Shown here piece by piece: positions 8,828 through 18,550 of a stretch of DNA of 42,429 bases. Position 1 is the first letter of the stretch; each line of letters starts with the position of its first letter. The stretch lies in assembly GCA_018065615.1 (NCBI GenBank), contig JAGHSY010000001.1:1-42429 (forward strand). The letters run 5' to 3'. The notes beneath the pieces were generated by a model. The model saw only the letters and a list, made by a program, of their open reading frames with translations. It did not search any database and was not told the DNA's origin. A program made the translations under genes and the position numbers. Origin of the DNA: Candidatus Colenecus caballi (lineage in GTDB: Bacteria; Bacteroidota; Bacteroidia; Bacteroidales; Bacteroidaceae).

Positions 8828-9862
8828 TCAGTCGAGTTCAATCTCCGTTGTCCAACCGTATGTGTCAGGATCAACGCCATACTGAATGCTGCGAAGCTTG
8901 TAATAAAGGGCTCTAAGCTTCGGACCGGGTTCTCCGGTCTCTGAAATCACGTATGACTTGCCCAGCTCAATATCATCGATACGCTGGATTGGAGCAATGA
9001 CTGCAGCTGTTCCGCAAGCACCGGCCTCGTCCATTTCAAGCAGCTCCTCAACCGGAACCTGACGGCGTTCAACAGTCATGCCCATGTCCTGGGCAAGCTG
9101 CATCAGACTCATGTTGGTGATTGAAGGCAGAATTGATTCAGACTTTGGAGTAATGTATGTGTTGCCCTTAATGCCGATGAAGTTGGCTGCACCGCATTCG
9201 TCAATGTACTTCTTTTCCTTTGCGTCAAGATAGAACTCACTTGCATAGCCCTTTTCATGGGCAATGTTGTGCGCATACAGACTGGCTGCATAGTTGCCGC
9301 CCACCTTGTACTTGCCCATGCCAAGAGGAGCCGAACGGTCGTATGAACGGACCAGAGCGTATGCCTGGCCGCCGTTGGAATCGAAACCGCCCTTGAAATA
9401 AGGACCGACAGGCATGACGAACATGAGGCACATGTATTCCTTTGCAGGCTTTACGCCAATCTCAGCACCGGTACCTATAAGCAGAGGACGGATATACAGA
9501 GATGCACCTGTATGATATGGAGGAATGTAATCCTTGTTCAGTTTAACTACCATCTTCACCATTTCACAGAATGTTTCAACCGGCAGTTCCGGCATCATGG
9601 TAGCACGGCATGTCCTCTGCATGCGCTTTGCGTTCTCATCCATGCGGAAAACACGGACAATGTCATCGGCACCGCGGAAAGCCTTTATGCCTTCAAAGCA
9701 CTCCTGACCGTAATGCAGACAAGTGGCGCCAATATGAATAGGGAAATACTCAGAGTCTGACTTTTCAATCTCACCCCATTTTCCATCCTTGTAGGAGATT
9801 CTCACGTTCCAATCGGTCTTCATGTAACCGAAGGGCAAATTAGCCCAGTCAAGTTCTTTCAT
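8828..9862 (-). CDS. ilvE: Branched-chain amino acid aminotransferase
   Basis: This PLP enzyme transfers the amino group between glutamate and the 2-oxo acids of Leu, Ile and Val. At 344 residues it is a class IV aminotransferase of the longer eukaryotic/BCAT2-like type. Landmarks are [15 protein letters not shown] near residue 48, the PLP lysine in KYKVGGNYA (Lys186), and the [14 protein letters not shown] loop that binds the cofactor phosphate. It is the first gene of the ilvE-trmB-mrp operon and is divergent from the DUF5715 gene across 61 bases. Confidence 0.93.
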   Translation of the reverse strand: MKELDWANLPFGYMKTDWNVRISYKDGKWGEIEKSDSEYFPIHIGATCLHYGQECFEGIKAFRGADDIVRVFRMDENAKRMQRTCRATMMPELPVETFCEMVKMVVKLNKDYIPPYHTGASLYIRPLLIGTGAEIGVKPAKEYMCLMFVMPVGPYFKGGFDSNGGQAYALVRSYDRSAPLGMGKYKVGGNYAASLYAHNIAHEKGYASEFYLDAKEKKYIDECGAANFIGIKGNTYITPKSESILPSITNMSLMQLAQDMGMTVERRQVPVEELLEMDEAGACGTAAVIAPIQRIDDIELGKSYVISETGEPGPKLRALYYKLRSIQYGVDPDTYGWTTEIELD

Positions 9863-9907
9863 CAGCGTATTAATTTAATTAGGCGCGAAATTACTCAAAA
9901 ATTGGTT

Positions 9908-9915
9908 TAATTTTG
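9908..9915 (+). promoter_or_regulatory. -7 box upstream of the DUF5715 gene
   Basis: TAATTTTG matches TAnnTTTG and ends 8 bases before the ATG at 9924, implying a very short or absent leader. No clear -33 element is seen. Confidence 0.5.
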
Positions 9916-9923
9916 CAGGCGTC

Positions 9924-11051
9924 ATGGAAAAAGAAAAAGAAATATCACGCAAAATCAGGCTGATACGCTTCATTGTACTGTCCATTGTCCTCTACCTCAT
10001 TTCCGATTTTACAGGCCGATGGTTCATTCCTGAAGGGTTGGATGTTCCGGGAATGTTCCTTGCCCTGATCTGGGTGCTGTGCTTTCTCAATGGTGCATTC
10101 ATGTTCTACGCATGGCGGAAACTGGAACGCAAATGGCTCAAATGGACTGTTGCCATAATCTGGGAAATAATATTCATTGCACTTCTATACATCTGCAAGT
10201 TCTATGAAAAGGGCGGCAGCGGACTCATCGGACACAAGATTTCAGTCACCCTGATGCCACTCATCGGATTTCTTGTTGAAGGCGGAGTCACGGCATTCAT
10301 CCGCTGGTACGGAAAACTCATAAAACGGGTATTCCACCTTGACAGCATTCGCAGCGGAGTGTTTGCAGCCTTCATGCTCATTCCCGTCATTCTTGCCGTA
10401 CTGCTTTTCATAGGCGGCTACAGGCTTGCCGGAACATTGTCTGACAAGGGAAAAGATCTTGAGCAGTTTATTGTTGAAGGTGAAGTCAACCACAATACAG
10501 ACCGCCGTGAACCTGTCCGTCAGTACGACCGTCTGTTCAACGACCTGAATGACACTCAGCTTGAGGCTGCCAGGGCAAACGGTCTTTCCAGTCCAATAAA
10601 GTCCGATGAAGTTGAAAACAACCGCAAACTGGTCCGCATAGAATCGAACCGTTACTATGAAGTGGACAAACTTACCCACTCCATGCCATACCTTGTCCCA
10701 AAAGCCGCAGCATTGCTTGAAGACATGGGGCGTGCCTTTCAGGATTCTCTGTTCAACCGCGGCTACAACCGCAATCACAGGTTTACCGTTACAAGTGTCC
10801 TGAGGACGGAAGAAAGTGTAAAACAGCTACAGAAAACCAATACAAATTCAACCGTCAATTCCTGCCACTGCTACGGCACTACGATTGACATTTCATATTT
10901 CACCTTCCAGACCCCTGATGCCGGCAAGACTGCATCTGTTGACAAAATGCGCCAGATTCTTTACCAGGTAGCGTATGACATGAAAAGACAGGGCCGTTGC
11001 TATGTGAAATATGAAAAGCAACAGACCTGTCTTCACATTACGGTCCGATAA
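9924..11051 (+). CDS. DUF5715-type protein: membrane domain fused to an M15-like peptidase domain
   Basis: The 375-residue protein has four or five hydrophobic segments in the first ~170 residues. A C-terminal soluble domain (about 240-375) follows and resembles peptidase M15/VanY D-Ala-D-Ala carboxypeptidases. The expected zinc ligands can be picked out: the SCHCYGTTID motif (His315, Asp322, compare SxHxxGxAxD) and a late His371 in CLHITV. M15 enzymes trim peptidoglycan stem peptides. Whether this family does so is inference. The start is supported by the TAATTTTG box 8 bases upstream. The gene is monocistronic and converges with the FimB-like gene. Confidence 0.75.
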   Translation: MEKEKEISRKIRLIRFIVLSIVLYLISDFTGRWFIPEGLDVPGMFLALIWVLCFLNGAFMFYAWRKLERKWLKWTVAIIWEIIFIALLYICKFYEKGGSGLIGHKISVTLMPLIGFLVEGGVTAFIRWYGKLIKRVFHLDSIRSGVFAAFMLIPVILAVLLFIGGYRLAGTLSDKGKDLEQFIVEGEVNHNTDRREPVRQYDRLFNDLNDTQLEAARANGLSSPIKSDEVENNRKLVRIESNRYYEVDKLTHSMPYLVPKAAALLEDMGRAFQDSLFNRGYNRNHRFTVTSVLRTEESVKQLQKTNTNSTVNSCHCYGTTIDISYFTFQTPDAGKTASVDKMRQILYQVAYDMKRQGRCYVKYEKQQTCLHITVR

Positions 11052-11094
11052 TCTTATCTGTCAACGGAAAAGGACCGGTCAGTGTCTTTCATGG

Positions 11095-11976
11095 CTAAAA
11101 CGAATGGTCTGTCGTGCCCGCCCATTCATCCATGACACTCACCCTGAATGCTGATTCCGTCATGGGTGCGGCAAACATCTCGCCACTGTATCTTGTTATG
11201 TAATTCCTTGTTACCGGAACATTTTCCAATACTATTTCCTTAAGTGACGCATCACCGTTCATGGCTGTTATGGTCATCTTCAGTTTGTCATTCTTGATGA
11301 AAGTATAGACATCATAATCCTTCACTCCAGGTTCAACGGCTATCATCTCTGTAAGTTTGTTGTCCTTGCAGCCCAGTCCGGTAGTAGCATCAAGTGTACA
11401 GCTGCCGCCTGTGTAATAGAATTTGAACGTTGTAAGTTCCGATGGCAGTTCGTTATCAAGCAGACTGAGCTGGAACTTTGCAACCACACGTGACAAAGAC
11501 AGGTCAAAGTTGGAATTTGACTTGCTGATTTCAATCTCATCAAAGAAAAGGAATGTGTCTGTCATCTTCTGTCCGTTCGAATTTGACTTGAACTCAATTT
11601 CTTTCGGCTTGGTCGTAGTCGGATGGGCTGCCGCATTGTGCGCAAGTACCATAAGCTTGTAGCGTCCCTCCTCCAGCGTTGCTGAAAAGGTACCGAAATC
11701 GGCATCCGTACTCTTCTGATTGACATAGGTAATCCTGTTCAGCAGTGAATCACATGAATACACCGCAAAAGTAATCATACTGCAGCCAAGTTCTGAACCC
11801 GCTCTGGTCTGTACTGCTGCAAACGGCAGCTGCTCCAGTCTGGAAACATGGAACGAAACCGGAATACCGGTCTGTTCCGGTTCTGGAATCTCATGGATTC
11901 TTTCTGTACAACAAGTCAAAGACAACAACACACACAAGTAGGAAAATGATTTCCTGATTAAAGATTTTCTGTTCAT
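11095..11976 (-). CDS. FimB/Mfa2-family fimbrial anchor-like lipoprotein
   Basis: The 293-residue product has a lipoprotein-type signal (LCVLLSLTCCTERIHEIPEPE), with an acidic stretch after the Cys that resembles a Bacteroidetes surface-export signal. The body follows the FimB/Mfa2 plan: an RAGSELGCSMITFAVYS start of the first beta domain, EEGRYKLMVLAHN in the middle, and a second beta-sandwich ending near the C-terminus. In Porphyromonas such proteins anchor and limit the length of fimbriae. No fimbrillin subunit gene is next to it, so it could be an orphan or serve a distant locus. Base composition is similar to its neighbours. Confidence 0.65.
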   Translation of the reverse strand: MNRKSLIRKSFSYLCVLLSLTCCTERIHEIPEPEQTGIPVSFHVSRLEQLPFAAVQTRAGSELGCSMITFAVYSCDSLLNRITYVNQKSTDADFGTFSATLEEGRYKLMVLAHNAAAHPTTTKPKEIEFKSNSNGQKMTDTFLFFDEIEISKSNSNFDLSLSRVVAKFQLSLLDNELPSELTTFKFYYTGGSCTLDATTGLGCKDNKLTEMIAVEPGVKDYDVYTFIKNDKLKMTITAMNGDASLKEIVLENVPVTRNYITRYSGEMFAAPMTESAFRVSVMDEWAGTTDHSF

Positions 11977-12050
11977 GGTTTGTAAAAATTGGTTTTAGGT
12001 TTACGGCTGCAAGTGTAAGGCTTTCAATTCAAGCCGCTGCATACAAATTG

Positions 12051-12090
12051 TAAAAAGAAAAGGAGAGTGACCAAAATAGGCCACTCTCCT
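12051..12090 (-). terminator. Intrinsic terminator of the GH43 transcript
   Basis: On the minus strand a 12-bp stem (GGAGAGTGGCC arm at 12079-12090, partner at 12061-12072, one G-U wobble) with a 6-base loop is followed by TTTTCTTTTT. The wobble becomes an A-C mismatch on the plus strand, so the signal is directed to the minus strand. Confidence 0.85.
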
Positions 12091-12128
12091 GAATAAATTT
12101 TGTCTTTCGGAATAATTGCAACCCCAGA

Positions 12129-13592
12129 TCAATACTGGCGGAAGTTCCACTTGCAGTTCACGTTGTTGAAGTCAAACTTGCCAAGTGTTGCATTTGAGTC
12201 ACCTGCTGACATAAGGCAAAGGGGCTCGCTGCAACCGGGAACAGCCTTAGGCATGAGACGGTAAGTACCATCTGTGAGCTGGTCAACACGCCACATCTGC
12301 TCAGGAGCACCTGTGAATTCAGGAACTGAAGTCAGTGACTTGTTTTCAGCAGCTGCAAGAGCACGGTTTGTACCGGCTATTACAATCTTATAATAAGGTG
12401 CACCAAGGGTACCTTCTTCAAGAGCTACAAGCTCCCACTTCTGGTTGGGACGGAACTGGTAGTCGCAGACGCGGATGTCAATGTTGCCTGCAGGCCAGTT
12501 TCCAATAACGTCTTCAAGCTTCTGGAAAGCAACCTGGGTGTTGGCCTGCTGCTGTCCGCCGCCACCGAACATACCGCCCATGCCACGGCCGCCGCCAAGA
12601 CGGACGTATTCAGTAGCAAGTTCAAGAGCATAACCGCGACGCTCTGATTCAATTTCATAGACACCGTTCTTCACGTTGTAGCCTGCCTCGGGCCAGCCGT
12701 TTCTCCATACGATAGGAAGAATGGCCAGAGTGCTGCGGCCTGACATTGAATAGTCAGCCTCCCAGTGGAATGACATCTTTTCAACGCCTTCCTCAATGAT
12801 GGTACGGCCAAAGTGACCTGCACCTGCATATCCGTCACGGCAGCCAAGAACCATCTTTCCACCGCCTTCAACCATGTCACGGCCTACGTTGTCAATGAAA
12901 GGACCGGTAGGGCTCTTTGAGCGGCCGCATACAATGTTGTAAGTTGAGTTCACACCGTCGCAGCATGTGCCGTGTGTACCCAGCAGATAATAGTAACCGT
13001 CATGATAAATCATGTCCGATGCCTCACAGTCAACTGCAACGTTGATGTCTGCTGCCAGAGTGTCAAGGCGTTCACCTGTTTCAGGGTTAAGTTCGCAAAC
13101 GCGGATAAAACCGAAATATGTGCCGAAAGTAACGAACAGACGGCCTTCGGGGGTCAGGATAAGACCGGCGTCAATGGCGTCACAGTCCTCATCGGTCAGT
13201 GAATAGGCTACAGTCTTGCGTTCTGCAGCTGCGGGGAAGCCGTAGTCAGGTGAACTGGGATCCAGAGTCTTTGCCCAGCAGGTTACAATTGTTCCTGCAT
13301 GACCGCCTCCAAGACCGCCACCGGTTGTTGAATAGGCAAGAAGATAACGGTCGCCAATCTTGAGCATGTCAGGAGCTGCACCGACATTTGCAATACGCTC
13401 ACCGTTGGTCCATACCCAACCGTCTTCTGAAACAAGGCCTGAACCGCCTGTTCCCCATGTGTAGTACTTGCCGTTGCATTCTGCTACTGTAGCCGGATCG
13501 TGGATGAATGGAGCACCGATCTGAGCCTGAACTGTTTCAGCCACCATGACTGAAGCAAGGGCCATAAGGCCAATCTTGAATATAGATTTCAT
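12129..13592 (-). CDS. Secreted GH43-family glycosidase with ricin-type C-terminal domain
   Basis: The 487-residue protein has a Sec signal (to VQAQ, ~24). A five-bladed GH43 catalytic domain follows, with the three expected acidic residues placed as in the family: Asp32 (FIHDPATV), Asp141 (DAIDAGLI) and Glu190 (VDCEASDMIYHDGYYYLLG). GH43 enzymes remove arabinose or xylose from arabinan or arabinoxylan, and the exact substrate is not readable here. Residues ~333-353 form a Gly/Gln-rich linker (GGGRGMGGMFGGGGQQQ) that leads to a C-terminal ricin/beta-trefoil-like region (NQKWELV, APEQMWRV). It lies 15 bases after the lipoprotein gene in the same operon and ends at a terminator. Confidence 0.82.
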   Translation of the reverse strand: MKSIFKIGLMALASVMVAETVQAQIGAPFIHDPATVAECNGKYYTWGTGGSGLVSEDGWVWTNGERIANVGAAPDMLKIGDRYLLAYSTTGGGLGGGHAGTIVTCWAKTLDPSSPDYGFPAAAERKTVAYSLTDEDCDAIDAGLILTPEGRLFVTFGTYFGFIRVCELNPETGERLDTLAADINVAVDCEASDMIYHDGYYYLLGTHGTCCDGVNSTYNIVCGRSKSPTGPFIDNVGRDMVEGGGKMVLGCRDGYAGAGHFGRTIIEEGVEKMSFHWEADYSMSGRSTLAILPIVWRNGWPEAGYNVKNGVYEIESERRGYALELATEYVRLGGGRGMGGMFGGGGQQQANTQVAFQKLEDVIGNWPAGNIDIRVCDYQFRPNQKWELVALEEGTLGAPYYKIVIAGTNRALAAAENKSLTSVPEFTGAPEQMWRVDQLTDGTYRLMPKAVPGCSEPLCLMSAGDSNATLGKFDFNNVNCKWNFRQY

Positions 13593-13607
13593 ATTGCTTT
13601 CAAATTT

Positions 13608-14459
13608 TTACTTGTTGGTGATGGTGATGTTCTTGACGATTGAACCGTCTTCATTGTAGAAGCGGCAGCACATGTCGCTCATACCCGGGCCATTGATGAC
13701 AGCGGCGCGGACAATGTTCTTTCCTTTCTTGAGAGTGATGCGCTGTGACATGCCGTCATCAGCGACCATACGGCGGTCTGCCTGAAGAGTCAGGACCTTC
13801 TCACCGTTAACCCACCATATTGAAGATGCGTTTGAACCGGCTGCCAGGAACACTGTCATGTCCTGATCGCAGTTGATGACAGTAACGGCATTGAAGATCA
13901 GACCATAACCGTTCTTGTCCTCACGGACTCCCTTGGCGAAACGGATAAGTTTGATATTGAAGAGCTTGCTGTCAATTGCATGCCACTTCAGGGTCTGCTT
14001 TACAGTTGCGGGAGCTGCCGGCTGAGCCTGCTGCTGTCCGCCAAAACCGCCAAAACCGCGACCGCCTGCACGGGGAGCTTCAGATTCAACTTCTACGGTA
14101 GAACCGATGACAGGAGCTGCATTTGCAAACTGTCCGGGGAAATACTCCTTGGTCAGTTCTGCAAGAATATAGCTGTCTGTAAATACTGTATTGCCACTGT
14201 TAGGCTTGTTGATAGGTTCAAGAAGAGACCAACGGCGGATGAAACCCTTTTCATCGGGGGTTGCAGGAGCTGCATTCTCATCAAGCTCTACAAAATACTG
14301 GTCATACTCAACATTCCTGTTAGCAATGCGGTCAGGAGCGACGTCATACTGAACGCCTGCCTGAGCAGCGTCTTCTTCGACTGCGGCCTTCTTTGATGCG
14401 CAGCTGCAGAGAACAGCAAGCACTGAGAACGCCAAAATTGATTTGAAGTTTCTGTTCAT
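13608..14459 (-). CDS. Secreted lipoprotein, unknown function, with Gly/Gln/Pro-rich insert
   Basis: The 283-residue product has a clear lipobox (LAVLCSC, lipidated Cys20). I do not recognise a named family. The second half (about 155-283) looks like a beta-sandwich or carbohydrate-binding-like fold (TVFLAAGSNASSIWWVNGEKVLTL...RITLKKGKNIVRAAV), resembling modules found beside plant-polysaccharide esterases. Residues ~129-150 are low complexity (RAGGRGFGGFGGQQQAQPA), as in its neighbours. It sits upstream of GH43 in one transcript, which suggests a surface role in binding or handling polysaccharide. That is inference from context. Confidence 0.7.
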   Translation of the reverse strand: MNRNFKSILAFSVLAVLCSCASKKAAVEEDAAQAGVQYDVAPDRIANRNVEYDQYFVELDENAAPATPDEKGFIRRWSLLEPINKPNSGNTVFTDSYILAELTKEYFPGQFANAAPVIGSTVEVESEAPRAGGRGFGGFGGQQQAQPAAPATVKQTLKWHAIDSKLFNIKLIRFAKGVREDKNGYGLIFNAVTVINCDQDMTVFLAAGSNASSIWWVNGEKVLTLQADRRMVADDGMSQRITLKKGKNIVRAAVINGPGMSDMCCRFYNEDGSIVKNITITNK

Positions 14460-14522
14460 AGTGAACTTTAATTAGGTTTATAAATAAGAATTAATGATTT
14501 TGCGCATTGGCTTGCTAAATTA

Positions 14523-14555
14523 CAAAAAAAAGCGGCCGACCAAAGGCCGACCGCT
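14523..14555 (-). terminator. Intrinsic terminator of the twin esterase transcript
   Basis: On the minus strand the arms at 14545-14555 and 14531-14541 form an 11-bp stem with two G-U pairs and a UUU loop, followed by eight U. On the plus strand the wobbles become mismatches, so it acts for the minus-strand esterase genes. Confidence 0.85.
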
Positions 14556-14573
14556 CTAAAATTTGTCAAATCA

Positions 14574-15845
<1,272 letters not shown>

Positions 15846-15861
15846 TTAAGTTATAATTAGG

Positions 15862-17073
15862 TTATTTGAAGCAAAGCTGTACAAACTGATACAGTGAACG
15901 GCGCCATGTGTGCCATTCGTGGGCGGTGCCTTCTGAAATGTAGCCGGTGGCGTTGATGCCAATCTTCTTCAGATTCTCGGCAGCCTCCATGACACCCATG
16001 TTCTCCTTGCCGCCGCAGCTCATGAACAGAGCCTTGTTGGTCTTCTTGAAATCGGCATTGTTCTCAAGTTCGCCGGTGTTGAATGTGCCGCCGCTGAACA
16101 TGCCTACGTATGCGAATGTGGTAGGATTGGCAAGAGTGACTGAATGTGTTGTCATGCCGCCCATTGACAGACCGGCCATTGCGCGATGCTCTGTATCGGC
16201 AATTACGCGGTAGTTCTTTTCAACCATGGGAATAATGTCCTTGATGAGTACATCCTGGAATGCGCCGCCCATGCCGAAACCGCCAAAGCCGCCGAATCCG
16301 CCCTGACGCTGGCCGCCCTGACGCTGGCCGCCCTGAGGAGCAGCTGCAGGCTGTGCAGGCTGTGCTGCGCGTGCATCCAGACAGTCAATTACAATGATGA
16401 ACGGAACAGCCTTCTTTTCAGCAATCAGGTTGTCCATGATCTGAGCGGTGTGACCCTGCTCTGCCCAACCGTGCTCGTTCTCACCCATGCCGTGCATAAG
16501 GTACAGTACCGGGAACTTCTTGGTGGTGTTGGTGTAATATTCGTTGGGGAAATAGATGTAGCAGTGGCGCATGGCCTGAGTTACCGTTGACCAGTAGTAC
16601 ACCTCATTCATCGAACCCTGCGGAACGTTCTTTACCTGCCAGAAATCCTGGTCGCCTGACGGGACTTCAATACCGCTGCCCCAACGGCTTGCACCATAGT
16701 AATACAGGCTGCCCGGATCCGGTACGCTAGCACCGTCAATGTTCAACTGATAGTAGTGGAAGCCCTCGTCCTGAGGAGCGCTGGTGCCTGTCCATACGCC
16801 GTTCTCGTTCTTGGTCATGGAATAAATTTTTCCGTCAATGTCAAGGCCGACCGATGTTGCGTTGGGGGCCGATATCTGTGCGCGTACCATGCGCTGTGAA
16901 TTGACCATCGGATACTGGTGGCCGGACTGGTTGTTCAATGCGGGCTTGAAATCCTCGGTTACATTTTCTGTTACTGAAGGAACGGTGGGATTTCCCTGAC
17001 CGCGGCCGCCGAACTGCGCATAAGCTGCTGACACTGTGGCAAGAGCCATAATTGAAAGGATGATTTTCTTCAT
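15862..17073 (-). CDS. Secreted carbohydrate esterase (CBM48-like plus CE1-like), first copy
   Basis: This paralogue of the next gene is 403 residues long, with the signal MKKIILSIMALATVSAAYAQ, a CBM48/E-set-like N-domain (about 50-145) and a CE1-type hydrolase domain. It has GLSMGG (Ser303), His385 (GTAHEWHTWRRSLY) and the HGMGENEHGW oxyanion-side loop. At the same place as in its neighbour it has a shorter low-complexity insert (about 234-270) rich in Gln, Gly, Arg and Phe. The ATG at 17073 is chosen because it begins the signal peptide. The upstream extension to 17247 runs through the promoter and would not be secreted. It is the first gene of the esterase transcript. Confidence 0.82.
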   Translation of the reverse strand: MKKIILSIMALATVSAAYAQFGGRGQGNPTVPSVTENVTEDFKPALNNQSGHQYPMVNSQRMVRAQISAPNATSVGLDIDGKIYSMTKNENGVWTGTSAPQDEGFHYYQLNIDGASVPDPGSLYYYGASRWGSGIEVPSGDQDFWQVKNVPQGSMNEVYYWSTVTQAMRHCYIYFPNEYYTNTTKKFPVLYLMHGMGENEHGWAEQGHTAQIMDNLIAEKKAVPFIIVIDCLDARAAQPAQPAAAPQGGQRQGGQRQGGFGGFGGFGMGGAFQDVLIKDIIPMVEKNYRVIADTEHRAMAGLSMGGMTTHSVTLANPTTFAYVGMFSGGTFNTGELENNADFKKTNKALFMSCGGKENMGVMEAAENLKKIGINATGYISEGTAHEWHTWRRSLYQFVQLCFK

Positions 17074-17116
17074 AAGGTTCTGTTGTTTGTTAATTGGTAA
17101 ATTCGTATTTGAAAGG

Positions 17117-17147
17117 CAAACATACAACTTTTTCAAAACCCGCCCAA
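17117..17147 (-). promoter_or_regulatory. Promoter of the esterase transcript
   Basis: On the minus strand TTG (17147-17145) is followed after 20 bases by TATGTTTG (17124-17117), which matches the -33/-7 Bacteroidetes arrangement. The box ends 43 bases upstream of the ATG at 17073. Confidence 0.6.
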
Positions 17148-17193
17148 GTCCGATGGCAAAAAAACGGGACAGACATCCGGTTTTCAATTCCGA

Positions 17194-17340
17194 TTCCGCC
17201 AAGCCCGGTAACACCCGGCACCGCCACAAGGCCTGTGGCAAGGTCAAGCGTTACTGAAGTGCGTAAAATACGTGCTCTAGTAACAGCAACCTGCCCTACA
17301 GCGCTTTTGAGGCCGGTCACCGTTACCGTCTTTGGCAGAA
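17194..17340 (-). repeat. 147-bp structured repeat, copy A (inverted orientation)
   Basis: Aligned after reverse complementing, this copy matches copies B, C and D over its full 147 bases. Ends: TTCCGCCAAG (17194-17203) and TTTGGCAGAA (17331-17340). Hairpin II has GTAAC/GTTAC feet and an inner perfect 6-bp stem GCCACA / TGTGGC (17223-17239). Hairpin I has arms at 17280-17294 and 17312-17326, paired mainly through G-U type wobbles. It is intergenic, between the end of the M48 gene and the promoter of the esterases. Confidence 0.85.
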
Positions 17341-17558
17341 TCACCTGCCCCGGCGCCACACCCCGTCCGCTTGCACGGACCTGTTACTGTCAAATTACCA
17401 GATATGCAGACAATGTTCTGCGCCATCACCAGTACTGTCTTCCAGTCCGGTGTCACATACTTCTGTTTTTCATCCTGAATATTTGTGTGTATTTTCGGGC
17501 CGCAGAATTATAAAATCCACACCAGAATCACAACTATTTCAAGGACATATTGGCACCG
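17341..17558. other. Intergenic DNA with a possible degenerate repeat fragment
   Basis: No gene is seen here. A short hairpin, GTCCG-CTTGCA-CGGAC, lies near 17366-17381. The bases after it (CTGTTACTGTCAAATTACC, about 17381-17399) weakly resemble the internal CTGTTACTGAAGCAGGTAATT of the 147-bp repeat, so this may be a decayed half-copy. The rest shows no recognisable structure. Confidence 0.3.
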
Positions 17559-18383
17559 CTATCTTGCAATCAGGCTGCGGGCCTTGTCCTGCAGTTTCTC
17601 AAGGTGCCTTATCCGGTTGGCATCACTGGGATGGGTGCTAAGGTATTCGGGAACGGACTGGGCAGTAGCCTGGGACATGCGGGTCCACAGCGTGGTAGCC
17701 TGGCTTATGTCGTACCCGGCAATGGCCATCAGGTAAAGCCCTATCTCATCGGCCTCATATTCGTGCTTCCTTGAATACGGAAGCAGGTAGCCGTATTCGC
17801 TGCCAATGGAGAAAGCGGCTTCAAACAGGGCCTGCACGTTCTGTGACGTCTTCTGGCCCACGGCCTGGCCGGCAACGGCGCCCACAAGGCTTACCAGAGC
17901 CTGCCTGGACATGCGCTCATTGCCGTGGCGAGCAATGACGTGCCCCATTTCGTGCCCCATGACTACAGCCACCAGGTCCGGGGTGTCCAGCACCGGCATT
18001 ATGCCCTCATAGAACACCACGCGGCCGTTTGGAAGGCAGAACGCATTGGCCTGGCTGTTCTTTACCAGATCAAAGCTCCAGGTAATCCCGTTCAGCACAT
18101 CGGACTGTCCGGTTGCGGTAAGATATGCCTGCAGGGCGGATGTCATGCGCCGTCCCACCTCAGTGACCGTGACCGTGCACTTTGTGTCCGATGAACGGAC
18201 CGATGCGGCCATGAGCTGCGAATACGACTGGTCCGACAGGCTGAAAATATCAGTGTCAGAATACAGCAGCAGCCTGTTGCGTCCCGTGAACGCAACGGTG
18301 CTGCATGAAATGACTGACAGCCCCAGCAGGACTGCCGCCAGCACATTAATCTTCCGCTTCCAGAATCCTGCGGACTTCTTCAT
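17559..18383 (-). CDS. M48-family metalloprotease lipoprotein
   Basis: The 274-residue protein has a lipoprotein signal (LLGLSVISC, Cys27). It carries an M48 catalytic motif HEMGH (about 144-148) with a downstream Glu (KHEYEADEIG) as the third zinc ligand. YggG/LoiP- and BepA-type members degrade or quality-control envelope proteins. ATG at 18392 is also possible (three residues longer). Either start overlaps the end of xseB by about 40 bases, so it is probably co-translated as the last gene of the CPA-mnmA-xseA-xseB operon. The sequence ends without a TPR domain, unlike BepA. Confidence 0.85.
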   Translation of the reverse strand: MKKSAGFWKRKINVLAAVLLGLSVISCSTVAFTGRNRLLLYSDTDIFSLSDQSYSQLMAASVRSSDTKCTVTVTEVGRRMTSALQAYLTATGQSDVLNGITWSFDLVKNSQANAFCLPNGRVVFYEGIMPVLDTPDLVAVVMGHEMGHVIARHGNERMSRQALVSLVGAVAGQAVGQKTSQNVQALFEAAFSIGSEYGYLLPYSRKHEYEADEIGLYLMAIAGYDISQATTLWTRMSQATAQSVPEYLSTHPSDANRIRHLEKLQDKARSLIAR

Positions 18384-18528
18384 CGGTCTCATACAGCTTG
18401 TCCTTGCAGAACTTTATCAGGGTCTGCGCCTCCTTGAGTCTGTCCGATATCATGTCAATATCCAGCTTTCCACCTTCAATCTGGGCGACTATCTCTTCCA
18501 GACGTTTCATTGCCTCTTCGTACTTCAT
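18346..18528 (-). CDS. xseB: Exodeoxyribonuclease VII small subunit
   Basis: The 60-residue product matches XseB in size and pattern, with a helical hairpin beginning YEEAMKRLEEIVAQIEGGKLDID. Several small subunits wrap each XseA in the single-strand-specific exonuclease VII. It follows xseA by 22 bases and overlaps the start of the M48 gene. Confidence 0.92.
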   Translation of the reverse strand: MKYEEAMKRLEEIVAQIEGGKLDIDMISDRLKEAQTLIKFCKDKLYETDEEVRRILEAED

Positions 18529-18550
18529 AATAATTGTGTTTTGAAATGGT

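Noticed and set aside
17194..17340. Repeat copies as tRNA or riboswitch-like RNA
   Set aside because: No anticodon arm, CCA or known riboswitch core is recognisable, and the copies lie near gene 3' ends rather than in leaders.
17094..17513. ORFs running through the repeat copies (also 25768-25989, 26942-27343 and 25677-25943) encoding similar VTVTG-type peptides
   Set aside because: The peptide similarity is the result of the DNA repeat. These frames have no good start or RBS, differ between copies in frame and length, and lie in structured intergenic DNA.
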